A DNA stretch of 64,000 bases from Lumnitzera littorea (GCA_024138015.1 JAMXBB010000006.1:75244001-75308000), one strand, 5' to 3'; positions 11,498 to 23,657 are shown, counted from the stretch's first letter. Notes: generated from the sequence alone by a model not told the origin. Program-made: numbers and translations.

Positions 11498-13268
11498 CAT
11501 TGCTTGTCCTCAAGCAATTCTATATGTTAATCTCAAAACAAAGTACTCATGAGGAAAGCAAGCACATTCAACCATTATCAATATCTACTTCATAATGGCA
11601 CCAAAACTATAAGGCTCATTAGAACTAGTTGCATTTTCTCTACTCTAAATCAAGTTCAAGCAACTTTTTCTTGCCCCTTAGCTACTCAATCAATCAACAT
11701 GCATGCAAATCATAAGAAATAGATTTAAGACATTAATCACTTGCTCAATAGAGTTGAATCACCATGTTTGAACCAAGATTCTCTTACTAAAAATCAAATA
11801 TAACATCCATCAACTAAAGAGGAGATCCTCACATTTTGTACACTGGACATGCATGTATACACTTCGAATTCATATCACAAGCATAATGCGACGAAGTAAA
11901 TAATGCAAACTATATGCTCTTCCTTTATTTTGCTATTCTTGGTTTTTTTATTTTCCATTCTTTTTACTTTCTTTTTGCCTTTAAGCACACATGCATCCCT
12001 TATTTAATTGATTTACATTGGAGAGCTTTTATTCCTTACCTTTTTCACAAGTTGAACACTTGGGGCTCATGAACCATTCTAAGAATTATTTATTCAAGGA
12101 GATGTGCCATGTGCTTATTGGGCACCCCAAATATCCACTTGTACTCTCTTTTTGCTTTTTCTCTTCTTTTTCTTTTTTCTTTTTCTTTGATTTATCATTT
12201 GGTTAAGGTTTATTTTACCCCAACTTAGGTTCATTTTGTATTCTGGAAGAAACATTCAAGGCAAGCTCAAGTTTTCCATGATTTACATGATCATATCGGG
12301 CTCTTAGAACTTCAAAGGATATGTATACGTAATAGTCAGCTTAAAAATGCAAAGATCTAATCCCTAATCAAAGACATTACCTTAATCCCAAGTTGTCAAA
12401 TCTCAATCTAAACAAGGTGTAACTAAACAAGGCAACGATTTCATGTCTTAACTTTAGAAAAGTGAAGTGTGTCTAACTTAAGATCAAGTTGAAAAGGGAA
12501 AAGAATAGAAAAAATTGGGTCAAAAATTACTCTTTTGTGAAAAATGCAACTAAAGTTTTAAACTTTTGAAAAATTTTGGTGCTTATGATGCAAATGTCAA
12601 CAATAGCATGGACCAATTGTCATTTTCACACAATAAGCATAAGGATCAAGTGTAATCAAGTCATATGCAATCAACACAAGCACAATATGTAGCCAGCACA
12701 TAAGAACCCATGAATAATCAACTCAGTACACTACAAATCAACACAAATCCACCAACTACTCCATCAAACATTAGCCAATACAATCCCCAACTGCAGTTCA
12801 GCACAAAATCTACCCCCAACTTTTAGGACAAATAATGTCCTCATTGTTTAGCACAATATATATGGATAAAACAAAAGGAGGGAAAGAATGGGACTCTTTG
12901 GGTTATTGGCTGATGAGATGACCACATTTATATAATTTTCCAGCTAGTTCCATGCTCATAAGTGCTGAATATCACCAAAACCATTCTACAATTGCTCCAA
13001 ACCAACAACTTAGTCATCTCTTGTATGCATCAAAATTGCAATCAAGCAATCTTGCACAAAAGGGAACAAGAGAAGTGATAATAGACTAGCCTAAGAGGAG
13101 GTATGCTAAGGAGGGAAAAAGAAAAACACAAGCATAAGAAAACATCCAAACAGAACAAAAGAAAACTAAAACATCACAAACATGGGAAACTAAAAGGAAA
13201 GCAAACATTAACAAAAAAAAGAGACGCAATAGTGGGTTGCCTCCCACTTAGCGCTTGGTTTAAAGTCT
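11498..13268 (-). other. Noncoding 3' region of element A
   Basis: AT-rich sequence between integrase and polypurine tract, with no long frame. It has a T/C-rich stretch (11940-12190) and a second 'cccccaacttttaggacaa' word near 12812 resembling the polypurine zone. Athila-type elements usually have an envelope-like gene here; I see none. Confidence 0.55.
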
Positions 13269-14560
13269 TCAGCCAAACTTTTGTTTTTTTGTTTTGTGCT
13301 TATCTTGGATCATGCAGATCCAACCCTCTCTTACTCTTGTCCAAAGTTTCCCCTTCCCAAAAGTGCTTAAGCTGGTAACCATTAACTTAAAAAGGTTTCT
13401 CACCATCCTTTTTTTTTTTTTTATCTCCATAGCTTCATAGGAAAAGACTTTGGTGACCACAAGGGGTTTTGACCACCTAGGCCTCAGCTTGTTAGGAAAT
13501 AACCTTATACGGGAGCTATACAACAACACTTTTTGTCCCTCCTTGAATTCTCAATTAAGGATTTGCTTGTCATGCTACATCTTGGTTTTCTCCTTATAGA
13601 TACGAGTATTCTCAAAAGCTTCATTCCTAAACTCATCTAACTTGTTTAATTGGAGTAGCCTGTGGTTCCCAGCAGGTTGCCTATCATAATTGAGGAATTT
13701 TATTACCTAATATGCTTTGTGCTCCAACTCTATTAGGAGATGGCACGCCTTGCCAAAGAGCATACGATATGGGGACATACCAATTGGTTTCTTGTAAGTG
13801 GTTCGGTAAGCCCAAAGTACATCATCAAGCTTAAGCGACCAATCTTTCCTTGAGGCATTGACAGTTTTCTCCAAGATTCGCTTTAGCTCTCAATTTGACA
13901 ACTCCACTTGATTGCTTGTTTGAGGGTAGTAAGTTGTGGCTACCTTATGTCTCACTCTATATTTGCAAGCAAATTGTCAAACTGCTTATTATAGAAGTGA
14001 GAGCCCTCATTACTAATGATTGTTTGTAGTGTCCCATACCTAGTGAAGATGTTTCTCTTTAAGAAGTAAAGTACTCTTCTTGCATCATTAGTTAGGAGTA
14101 CCATTACTTCAACCTACTTAGATACATAATCAATAGCAACGAGGATGTACTTATTGTTAAGGGATGGCTGGAATGGTCCTATAAAGTCAATCCCCCAAAC
14201 ATCAAAGATCTCAATTACTAGAATCCCATGCTGTAGCATCTTATGCCTCCTTGAGATGTTTCTTGAACATTGGCATTGATCATAGGTTAGCACTAAAGCC
14301 CGACAATCCTTAAATAAGGTGGCCCAATAAAATCTACACTAAAGCACCTTGGCAGCCGTCCTCTCACCACCAAAATGACCACCAGCTTCACGACTATGGC
14401 AATGGTGAAGTATGTCAACAACTTCAGATGCTAGTACATATCACCTAATCACCTAGTTAGCACAACTCCTAAATAGGTATGGCTCATCCCAGAAGTACCT
14501 TTTTGCTTCAGATAAGAACTTCCTATTTTGGTGATGAGATATCTTATATGGTAAAATGCC
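13269..14560 (-). pseudogene. Element A integrase (broken)
   Basis: Read on the minus strand in several frames. The HHCC zinc-finger zone is at about 14342-14404 (CHSREAGG-like residues). The core begins near 14210 with WGIDF and runs through YILVAIDYVSK; frames are interrupted by stops, several at tag codons. The C-terminal part is an open frame of 86 codons (13269-13529) beginning LLYSSRIRLFPNKLRPRWSK and continuing PLVVTKVF, the usual C-terminal integrase block of this lineage. Integrase would insert element cDNA in the nucleus; this copy cannot make the protein. Confidence 0.75.
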
Positions 14561-14590
14561 ATTAACTAAGTGATTTACGATATCTACATA

Positions 14591-14905
14591 CTAAGGTAGA
14601 TCTTTAATTGAAGCTGCATATAGGTGCTCATTAGGAAAGGCCTTATTGATTAGTAACTCATCTTTCTCATTTACAATCCTTAAAAGATGATCAGCTACTA
14701 CATTTTTAGTCCCCTTTTTGTCACAAATCTCAATATCAAACTCTTGTAGAAGAAGGATCCACCTTATAAGCCTAGGCTTTACATCTGATTTCGCTAACAA
14801 GTACTTGAGAGTGGAGTGGTCTGTGTAGATTGTGACCTTATAGGCTATGAGATATGATCTAAATTTGTCACAGGTGAATACTACAGCTAGTAACTCTTTT
14901 TCCAT
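14591..14905 (-). pseudogene. Element A RNase H domain
   Basis: An open frame of 104 codons starts MEKELLAVVFTCDKFRSYL and continues YTDHSTLKYLLAKSD, RLIRWILLLQEFDIEI and then VVADHLLRI, all landmarks of gypsy RNase H. The acidic residues in MEKE and YTDHS are retained. It is separated from reverse transcriptase by broken sequence (14906-14989) and from integrase by stops, so it is a domain remnant of one pol polyprotein. Confidence 0.85.
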
Positions 14906-14989
14906 GGTGGCATAGTTGTGCTAAGCGCCATTAAGCATCTTGATAACATAGTAGATCGCTTGAAAGACTCGATTCCTCGCCATTTGAGC

Positions 14990-15784
14990 TTATGTGTGAT
15001 GCCAGTGACATGACTCAAATGCTCGAAGGCATGCCTCATAAAATGAAAATGGAGTATCTTTCTCTAACAAAGTACACAGAGGTTTAGTAATCTTGGAAAA
15101 ATTCTTAATGAACCTCTTGTAAAACTCAGCATGACTAAGAAAACTCCGAATTCCCTTAACATTCATCGATGGTGGCAACTTTGCAATGACTTCTACTTTG
15201 GCCTTGTCTACTTTGATTCCTTTTCTTGAGATTTTATGGCCAAGCACTATCCCTTCTTGCATGATAAAGTGACACTTCTCCCAATTCAACACTAGGTGAG
15301 TATCCTTACATCTCTTAAGCATGAATGACAAGTTCTTTAAGCACTTATCAAAGGAAGCTCTGAATACAGAGAAGTCATCCATGAAGGCTTCAATGCATTT
15401 CTCAATCATATCAGAGAACAATGCCATCATACATCTCTGAAATGTGGCAGGTGCATTACAAAGACCAAAAGGCATGCACCTAAATGTGAAAGTGCCATAA
15501 GGACAAGTGAATGTAGTCTTCTCCTGATCCTTCGGGGCAATGGGTATTTGATTGTATCCAAAATATCTATCAAGAAAGCAATAATACTCATGTCCTGCTA
15601 GTCTCTCAAGCATCTGGTTTATGAAAGGTAATGGGAAATAGTCCTTACGAGTGGAATCATTTAATTTACGATAGTCAATACACACCCTCCATCCATTAAT
15701 GGTCCGAGTAGGTATCAATTCATTTTTCTTATTCTGAATCACTATCATACGCCCTTTCTTTGGCACCACTTGGATAAGACTCAC
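14990..15784 (-). pseudogene. Element A reverse transcriptase
   Basis: The longest open pol segment in the window, 264 codons. It includes VVPKKG, WRVCIDYRKLND, DYFPLPFINQML, the catalytic zone IEAFMDDFSV (FMDD, the YMDD-type motif intact), MPFGLCNAPATFQRCM, LNWEKCHFIMQEGIVLGHKIS and FYKRFIKNFSKI. One clear lesion is CFLDRYFGYNQI, where the family has DGYSGYNQI. The frame is open but the flanking polyprotein is broken, so no functional Pol is expected. Confidence 0.88.
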
Positions 15785-15831
15785 CCACTTAATGTCTTAT
15801 ATGGGATAAATAATCCCAGCATCAAGAAGCT

Positions 15832-16293
15832 TCAAACTTCCTTTTTCGCCACTTCCTTCAAAGTAGGGTTGAGTTGTTTCTGTGGTTGAACCATCGGTTT
15901 GCATTCAGCTTCCATAAGAATCCGATGCATACAAATTGATGGATAGATCCCTTGAATGTCTGCAATAGTCCAACCAATGGCCTCCTTATGCTCTCTAAGC
16001 ACTCCAATTAACTGATTCTCTTGTTCGTGGGACAAATCTGCTGAAATGATGACTCGTAGTGTCTCATTCTCTCTAAGGTAAGCATACTTGAGATGAGCAA
16101 GTGACTGTTTCAACTCAAGTTTAAGCGGCTCAACTATGGAAGGAACTGACCTCTCAATACTAACTCCTAATTCTTCAAATCTAGATGGCCTTGACCAAAC
16201 TCCTGCAACTCTATCCATCGACAAACTTACAACAACCTCATCTTCACTATCCTCTTCTATGATCATTGCTCTCTTATCATCACTCTTAATCAA
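15832..16293 (-). pseudogene. Element A protease-RT linker / RT N-terminus
   Basis: A 153-codon segment with HLKYAYLRENETLRVIISAD, LREHKEAIGWTIADIQGI and SICMHRILMEAECKP, the standard sequence joining protease to reverse transcriptase in Athila/Tat elements. It ends LNPTLKEVAKKEV. The next part of pol begins in the RT frame at 15784, after a short broken stretch. Confidence 0.8.
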
Positions 16294-16299
16294 ATCATG

Positions 16300-16950
16300 T
16301 TAAACAATATCTGTGATGTCATTTTCTCTCCTAATCTCATCTTCTTCCATCTCAACTCTCTCTTGACCCTCAATTGTGTCATGTGTGAAATTAAGCTCAT
16401 CCTCATCATCACTCCAATCGAATGCTAACACATGCTTATCATATCCACTCATATGAAAGTGCTCATCTCTAAACTTCTCTACTAGCCGATCAACTAAGTC
16501 AATATGGAAGCAAGAATCACTCCTAGCTAGGTGTCTGAAGGCTTGAAAAATGCTAAATGTGACTTGCTCATCCATAACCTTAAGTGTCAACTTTCCTTCT
16601 TCTACATTGATCAAGGCTTTACTGGTGGCCAAGAATAGCCTACACAAGATCAAAGGTATCTCTCGATTCTTCTCCATGTCTAGAACAATGAAATTTGCCA
16701 GGATGATAAACTTATCCACTTTCACTAATACATCTTCCACTATCCCCCTTGGATGCTTAATACTCCTATTAGCCAATTGCAAAGAAACTGTGGTCAATTT
16801 ACATCCTCCAAGCCCCAATTTCTTAAAGATTGAGAGGGGCATAAGATTGATACTTGCACCAAGATCACACAAGGCCTTATCAAAATAGGAGTCTCCAATG
16901 ACACACAGGATAGTGAAGTTGCCTGGATCTTTCAACTTAGGAGGCAACAT
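16300..16950 (-). pseudogene. Element A aspartic protease
   Basis: A 216-codon segment. GNFTILCVIGDSYFDKALCD leads into LGASINLMPLSIFKKLGLG, the Athila-type active-site region (CDLGAS). It continues VQLANRS-like sequence, HPRGIVEDVLVKVDKF and ATSKALINVEEGKLTLKV. In element B the same domain is split by solo LTR E1, which makes this copy the natural reference for locating that insertion. Retroviral-type proteases mature Gag-Pol. Stops separate it from gag. Confidence 0.82.
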
Positions 16951-17639
16951 GTTTTGAAGAATTGTTGTACACTCTTAGGCTAACATTACAATCTCATGAT
17001 CGGCTAGCTTCCTTTTCTTAGTGAGGATGTCCTTCATAAACTTTGCATAAGAGGGCATTTGCTCAAGTGCATCCATGAATGGGATATTGATATATAGCTT
17101 CTTAAATACTTCCAAAAACTTGGAAAATTGATGGTCTAATTGTTGTTACTTTAATCTCTTAGGGAATGGGATAGGCGGGACATATGGCTTTACTTTTGAT
17201 TTCTTCCTCTCAAAGCCCTCCACCTTACCTTTCCTTATATATCCACTTCTTGATGACTAACCTTCTATTCACTTTCTCTCCACTTTAAGATCCTCATCCT
17301 TTTTCTCTTGAAGTTCCTTTTCTCTTCCTTTATCGACATTCCTTCCTTCTTAACTAATTGACTCTTGCTTAACTGTCTTGTTTTCTTCACTCACCTCAAC
17401 TTGATCTTGATTTTTATTTTCCAGCTCCTTCCCACCTCTCAATGTGACTACTTTTACCTCTTCCTTAAGATTCTTTTCAGTATTGCTAGGAAGAGTACCC
17501 TGAGGATGGTTACTAGATGACTGGGAGAGTTGGGCCGATTGTTTTTGCTAGTCTTAGATGATGGCTTTTTAGTTTTGAGACTCTTGTAACAAGGTCATTA
17601 GCATCTCCACTGAGGTGTCCACTTTCTCTTTTTCTTTAG

Positions 17640-18740
17640 GCTGAAATGTCCTTTATTGAGCCATAGGTAGGACTCTAGGAGCATTTCTATCTCTCCAACC
17701 AAAGTTTGAGTGATCTCTCCATCTTGGATTATATGCATTCGAGTAGGGGTTCCAATTCTCTGCTCCTTTGTTAAATTTATTCACAAAATTTGCTTACTTT
17801 ATACCTAAACTTGAACCTAGAGGGTATAAATCTCTTATTGAACAATTTGGAAAGCCTATAGGAGAACCCCCACAAGGCATATTACTTTCAGATGGACCAA
17901 AACTCAGGCCTGCCCCTTACATAGGTTGCATACGACTCATCTGTGCTGTAAGAGCCACTACTTGGGCTTGAAACTTAACAATGGTATTTGATTCATGCAA
18001 AGCAGCTACTTGCCTTAGCCTTGCTCTCTCATTATGCCAGTTAAAAGAATTGAAGGCCATTTCCTCAAAGAGCTCATATGCTTGTTCTGCATTCTTCTTC
18101 ATCAAACCACCTCTATAAGCCGCATTTATCATTATCCTTAACTAATCACCCAATGAATTATATAAAGTGTGAATCAACTGGTGCATGGGTCTATCATGAT
18201 GAGGATAACGCCTAAGTATTCCTACACTTCATAGAATGTCTCTCCTTCAAACTAACAAAAAGAATTTATCTAATTTCTTAACTAGGAGGTCTTATTTGGG
18301 GGAAAGAATTTTGCTAGAAACTTTTATGCTAATTGATCCCAAGTTGTAATTGATTGTGTTGGCAAGAAGTTTAGCCAGTTTCTCGCCTTATCCCTAAGGG
18401 AAAAAGGGAATAGACGCAAGCAAATTGAATCATCTGAAACTCCATTGCTCTTAAGTGTAGCACAAATCTGCAAGAAATTCATCAAGTGATCATGTGGGTC
18501 TTCTAAAGATCCACCACCAAATTGATTTATCCGTACTATTTGAATCAACATGGGCTTTAACTCAAAATTGTTTGCTTGAATAGTAAGCCACGCAATAGCC
18601 GGTGCGACTCCTTCAATGGTGGGCATAAAGTACTCCTACAATGGTCTTGCATTCTCATTTCTACCCACAATTTGCACATTTTGCCCATTATGATCATCTC
18701 CATTTCCATTACTTTCCATGACTCTCAGTTGCTCAAGATT
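17640..18740 (-). pseudogene. Element A gag (broken)
   Basis: Two readable parts. At 18324-18626: PTIEGVAPAI, ANNFELKPMLIQIV, NQFGGGSLEDPHDHLMNFLQ, GVSDDSICLRLFPFSLRDKA and NWLNFLPTQSITTWDQLA, the classic Athila gag core. At 17917-18132: INAAYRGGLMKKNAEQAYEL and a helix with QVVALTAQMSRM, the gag C-terminal part. Stops and a frame change lie between. Gag would form the particle that packages element RNA. Confidence 0.82.
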
Positions 18741-19669
18741 TGCCCTTCTTCCTCTTAAATGTTGGTGAAAAGTTCACTCAATCTTAAGATCAAATAGAAA
18801 AGTTAAATCAGGTATTCTTTCACCAGACATACATTAGTAAGGCCTAAGAGATGAATCTTTATGCTTTTCTTAGAAATTTTTTTCAACTTTCTATGGATTT
18901 TTCCAAAATTTTGGATTTTTAGAAACTAAAATAACTAAAATCTCCAAAAGATAACTCCTAAAACGTAGAAAGATTGAAACTTTACACACTAAAGTAAACT
19001 ACTACTATTCTAATATCAAAAGTGACAAGCGAAAACAAAATATCCACAAGAAAGGCATATAAAACCTAAGAAAAACAATGATGAGACAAGGCTGGATTTT
19101 TTTTTTTTCTTGAGAAGAATGCAAAATATAAAAGGCGAAAATCACACCAATAGCAAGATCAATGCAAAATTGAAGACCTAAGCTATCTAGAAGCTAATTT
19201 AGACCCAATTTAAATGAAATCTAAAGCAACAAACCATGGTAACCAATTCCAACTATGATTCCACTATGAAAAATGCATAACACATAAAGAGTAACATAAT
19301 GACATAAAAATGAAAATTATGGGAAAAATGATTAATCAAGTAAAAATCTAACACATATTTAAGCTTAAACTAACTAAGAGCTAAACTAAGCTTAAAACTA
19401 TTAAACTACAAAGTAACAAGCTACGATAATTAATATTAAGAAATAGAAATAGAGCTGTAAAATTTTTTTGTTTTCACTATAAAATGCACTAGGATATCAC
19501 TAAATTTAACCACTAATAAGAAGGCTATTAGTTAGGAATTTGCAGATTAAACAACTAATGGAGCTACTACTAAGCTAGACTACCAAAAGGTAAGGGAACA
19601 AATGAAAATAAGAGGGGTGCCTAGTCTAAGGGACCAACTACTAATTTAATATTAGCAAAGTCGAAGCTT
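18741..19669 (-). other. Leader region of element A
   Basis: AT-rich sequence between primer site and gag, no frame recognised. It is the 5' untranslated leader, expected to hold packaging signals. Confidence 0.6.
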
Positions 19670-19685
19670 CTCGACAACGGTGTCA
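19670..19685 (-). other. Primer binding site of element A (tRNA-Asp type)
   Basis: On the minus strand the 16-mer reads TGACACCGTTGTCGAG. The Athila/Tat site complementary to the tRNA-Asp 3' end is TGGCGCCGTTGCCGGG. The four differences are all transitions, as expected from deamination. It starts six bases inside the LTR end. Confidence 0.8.
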
Positions 19686-19691
19686 AAAACT

Positions 19692-22357
19692 TGACTCGTT
19701 GAAAATGTGAGTATGTGAATTGATAAGTGTATCGGGTTGTGGAAGTAATATGAATGGTGAGTCAAGATCGTATTCTATAGAGAGCTAGGTGCTAAGTACT
19801 AAATTATCTGAGTTTTTCCTTAGGCTAAGCTACTGATAATTGAATTGAAAGTAAGTGAAAACTAAATAACAAGATGAATACTAAATCAAATGTTCTGGCT
19901 ACACTATGAGTGTCCCGGGTCTAAGAGACAAAAAAGATCAAATTGAGATTTGTAAATCTATTCTCATTTGAATCGATGTAATGTCTTAAATCGATATTCG
20001 AAATTGACTATAAGAGATTTAATTAAACTCATTAGAACTCACTTACCCTTGGAGTAGCGAAATTGTAATTATAGCATAAATTCACCCATTAAGACAATTT
20101 ATCTATAATTATCTGGTAAATAATAATCTACTCACATTGAATTTATTATTCTAATTAGAAATATCGTTTAAGCATGTCCCCATGACCTAAACCATACTTC
20201 CAATCACATTAAGTATGTGAGTTCATGAATTTAATTAATACCTATATATCTTTATGATGAGCTTTTGAAAAAAAATCAAGCTATGTTTAACACGAGTTAT
20301 TGAAACCTTTTTGGATATTTTACAACTTTATCTAGGTAAAAAGTAATGGCCATGTGCTAAATAACTAGAAGATGAATATAATAGAAAAATACTCAGACAC
20401 TCAATATCAACATTGGAATAACACACTAATATTTCAATTCATCAAATCTATCAATATAAAACCCAATTAAATTAAGTACTAAATCATATCGTAAAACCCA
20501 AATGAATCTAGATATATCTAAACTGAAATAATAAGGAAAAAAAATATCTCGATTCGTATATTTAATCTTGAAACCCAATACAATAATCGGCCTATCTTAA
20601 TTCAATTGGAACTTGGAGCGATCCTCTAGTGAGCTAGAACAAAATGATTTAGAGTTCTAAAATTAAACAACACATAATCAAATTAATAAAATGAAAATAA
20701 AGTCTCTGTTTTCTAGTAAACTAAGTGAAAAAAAAAATCAAAATTCCTAAGCTCTGGAATTTTCTTCTCATCCTCCGTCTACTGTATTCTCTGTTTTTCG
20801 GCTCGGCCAGCTGCTGTTTGAAGTGAATGCGATTGCTGTCATGCGATTGAAGCTTGAGGCCTAGTGAGGAACTTTGCTTTTATTGCTGTTGTTTGGTTGA
20901 GTGTGGAATTGCTGTAATTACGTTATTGACAGCAGCTTGGCAGTGTAATTGCCTGTAATGAATAGAAGAAAAATTAGTGACAGTGAGGTTCTATACTCAG
21001 TAAATTGAGCTGCTAGTGTTAACTTGGAGCTTCTGGAGCTCAATTGCAACTTGGTTCCTTGGTAAGGTCTCGGTTGATCTTGCTATCGCTGCTACATGGA
21101 AAGGAGCTCAGAAGTCATGTGGAACTCGATGTGAAGCTTCGGCTGCTACTGCATTTGGGAATTGAAGTGCTATATCTGCTGTAGATGCTATGTTGAATTC
21201 ATGGACCTGCTTACTTCTGAAATTGCAGCTCATGAGTTTGTCATTTGGTTAATGCTGGTGTTAAACACATTTGGCTGCTAGATTCACTAATTTTTGCAGC
21301 CTTTGTTTGAAATTCAAGTACATGGCCAAAGTTGGAAGCATGGTTCTTATCTTGTGCTTGGAGTGTTGTAGCTTTTGCTCAGATTTTTCTAGGGAAAACA
21401 ACTTGGCATATGGAGCTTGACATGCTTTTAAATTGTTAAGTTAGCAACTACTCTTCAATTATCTAGCTGTTGAATTCCTTGCGTGGGATTGGATGGTGTA
21501 AGGGGCTGATTGTACTCGGCTTCAGGACAGCAGTTAACTTGGTTTAGATCTACAATTGTAGTGGAATTTGGAATATCCTGCTACTGTCCATGTTTGGTTT
21601 TGCTTAGTTTCAGCAGCTGCTCAAACTTGGAAAGGCATGGATTCCATTTCACAGCTGCTTGGCTTGGTTTGTTTCATTAGAACTTTTGAAGCTTGGATCT
21701 AGTAGTTGTTGTTATCTTCCAAATGAGCTCCTAGGTCTTGTTATATGCTTCCCTTGGTTACTACAGCTTTGGAGAGCCTGGCCTAGTGAATTACAGTTAG
21801 TCTTCTTATTGTTGTGGTTGTTATATTTGAAGTGCTGCGATTGTTACTTGTTTTAAGTTCTTCTCGGCTATTGCTCTCAGAGTTTAGTATCTACTGCTCC
21901 TTGATTGCTCGACTCTTAAGACTAATGCTCATATAACGCGTGCTAAGCTTAGACACTCCATAAAGACTAGAATTATTATTAAAATCTATTCTAAACAACC
22001 TAGAGTGCACCTATCTCTTATATTGGCTGATCTGTAATGAAGTTATACACACTAAAGAGCTCACTTATATTTATAATAACATCATCATGGCAAGAAAAGA
22101 CAGCAACTCAAAGTCCTCTAAATAATAATAGTGCACTTGAAAAGATGACAGTCCTAGATGTTGGAAGCATGGAATTGTACTGCCGTTTTCATTTTAAAAG
22201 TTATTTTAGAATTTGAACTCAAAACTAGTAAGACATATAGACCACTTAAGCTCAATTTTTGATCCTTTAGTTGAGATTATTGAATACTTGACCCAAAACA
22301 TGTATTTATCAATTTTTTTTAGCATAGTTTGCAATAAATGTTCTAATACATGTATAA
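19692..22357 (-). repeat. Element A 5' LTR (2666 bases)
   Basis: On the minus strand it starts at 22357 (TTAT..., where the other copy has TGAT) and ends TCA at 19692. The outer 185 bases match the truncated 3' LTR. From about 20780 to 21900 it carries an unusual G+C-richer block full of gctgct, cagctgct and cttgg words, absent from the related but much shorter LTR of element B. Confidence 0.75.
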
Positions 22358-22947
22358 ATGTGTGCCATTTTGGTAGAGATAAATGTGTAATTCCACATTT
22401 ATCACTTACTTGAGCCGGATAGTCTTGAATTGTTGGACCCATATTATCCTATATGTTACTCTTCTATTTTGGGAATAATTTTTATGTCGTCCTCTTCATC
22501 CTCGAACATGTTTATAGGGCAACTCATTCGTAGGGGTTCAAATCCTGTAGGTCATATAGGGACACTCATATGAGGAGGTTCGAATCTAGCATGACGTTCA
22601 GGGATACTCATGCGCAGAGATTCAAAACTAAGAGGTGGCATGCTCAGGTAACTCATGCGTTGATGTTCAACGTTAAAGCCAAGAGGTGGTGTGCTGCGAT
22701 TACTCGTGCAATGAGATTCTACATTGAAGCCTGGAGGTGGTGTAACTTCTTCTTTCACGTTTTCAACCATATCGTGTGTCTTCTACTCATTCAGGTCGTA
22801 CTTGTTATCTCGATACGCCTAAATGTTCTCGATCCATTGTGGCATAGATAACGTATTGGAAATTCCAATACCCTTACCCTTACTTTTATCACTGGGTAAT
22901 GAACCGTGTTTTTTACTAGAGAAAGTATGATGCAAAAATCTTTCCAT
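22358..22947 (-). pseudogene. hAT transposase N-terminal relic with PPGF repeats
   Basis: From an ATG at 22947 the minus strand reads MERFLHHTFSSKKHG, then a lysine/glycine-rich part (KSKGKGIGI), SMPQWIEN, then the segment 22552-22770, with three imperfect repeats built on 'PP.GFNVE..' (TPPPGFNVE, TPPLGFNVE, MPPLSFESL) and a fourth, weaker one (EPPHM). It ends in GPTIQDYPAQVSDKCG at the retrotransposon junction. Two internal stops are TAG. Assignment to the hAT rests on position and strand between the hAT right terminus and its C-terminal domain; I do not recognise the domain itself. It could be an accessory N-terminal region ahead of a BED zinc finger. Confidence 0.5.
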
Positions 22948-23649
22948 TGATGCTAATATTTTTTTCTCTTATTTACTATAACAAAGATTTATAAGTGAAA
23001 GACAGAAATTATATGTAAGATAAAATAAAGTGGAAATTATAAGTAAGATAAAATAAAGCAGAAATTATATGATGGGTATGTGTATGTCGGTGTTATTTGC
23101 TAACGCAAATTGTTATGTAGAGTAGAGTGGATAATTATGCATAGATATTGGTGGTTAGTAGAAGGAAATATTTCTAACAACGTTTTGCAGGTGAAAAAAA
23201 AATTGAAAGTAGAATGGTTGGAGTTGGAGAGATATAATTAGTTTGTAGAGTAAATATTGCTACTATACTTGAAGTTGCTATTTATAAGGATCAAGGAATA
23301 TGTGAATTCGTTGTTTGAATTTTGAAATTTCAAATTTTAAATGGTTTGGCGCCACAAATTTTAAATTTTGAACTGCAAAAATTTGCAGTGCGTACGCCGA
23401 AAATTAAATTTGCATCTGTAAATTTAACAAGGGATAAGGGGGTAGGGATGGTGTGGGGGCCGGTCATTATGACTAGCCATTATATATATATATATAACTT
23501 CGGTGGTCCTTGAACCGCCTGGTTAGGCGGTTCTGCTCATGTGAAACACTTAGGCCCTAAAAGCACGATAGTTCAGTTTAATTACTACTGGGTCGGGTTG
23601 GTTCAAGGCCCGCTTAGGCCAGTTTGGAATTGGCTCTTACCTAGGTCTA
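22948..23649 (-). other. hAT 5' noncoding and subterminal region
   Basis: Between the hAT right terminus and the first ATG. It holds a (TA)n stretch near 23490 and the gaaccgcc/aggcggttc subterminal words at 23515-23535. Nothing coding was recognised. Confidence 0.6.
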
Positions 23650-23657
23650 TATGAAGC
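23650..23657 (+). repeat. hAT target-site duplication, right copy
   Basis: tatgaagc, matching tatggagc at 9446-9453 except for one transition. Confidence 0.75.

Larger units (their letters stand above)
11297..22357 (-). mobile_element. Athila-like Ty3/gypsy retrotransposon (element A)
   Basis: Order on the minus strand: 5' LTR (22357-19692), primer site (19685-19670), gag, protease, reverse transcriptase, RNase H, integrase, a long noncoding tail, polypurine tract (11497-11480) and a truncated 3' LTR (11479-11297). The gag and pol motifs, the tRNA-Asp-type primer site and the 'aagttgggggta' polypurine tract are typical of the Athila/Tat lineage. All genes are broken. It is inserted in the hAT transposon. 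No envelope-like frame was found in the 1.8 kb after integrase, where Athila elements often carry one. Confidence 0.85.
9454..23649 (-). mobile_element. hAT-superfamily DNA transposon, split by an Athila-like retrotransposon
   Basis: The left terminus is TAGACTTAGG and the right terminus (reverse complement) TAGACCTAGG, a 10-base inverted pair with one mismatch, flanked by an 8-bp duplication. Both subterminal zones carry the ggttc/gaacc words typical of plant hAT ends (9465-9605 and 23510-23610). The transposase reads on the minus strand: an N-terminal relic at 22358-22947 and the C-terminal dimerisation region at 10215-10760. The Athila-like element at 11297-22357 sits between them. Without it the transposon would be about 3.1 kb, a normal hAT size. 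The central catalytic part of the transposase is missing, perhaps lost in the deletion that also removed most of the left LTR of the insert. The element is inactive. Confidence 0.75.

Noticed and set aside
13103..13378. 91-codon Lys-rich plus-strand frame
   Set aside because: Antisense reading of element A noncoding tail and integrase end, low complexity.
22206..22442. 78-codon minus-strand frame across 22357
   Set aside because: It runs through the LTR/hAT junction and is a chance fusion of two unrelated sequences.
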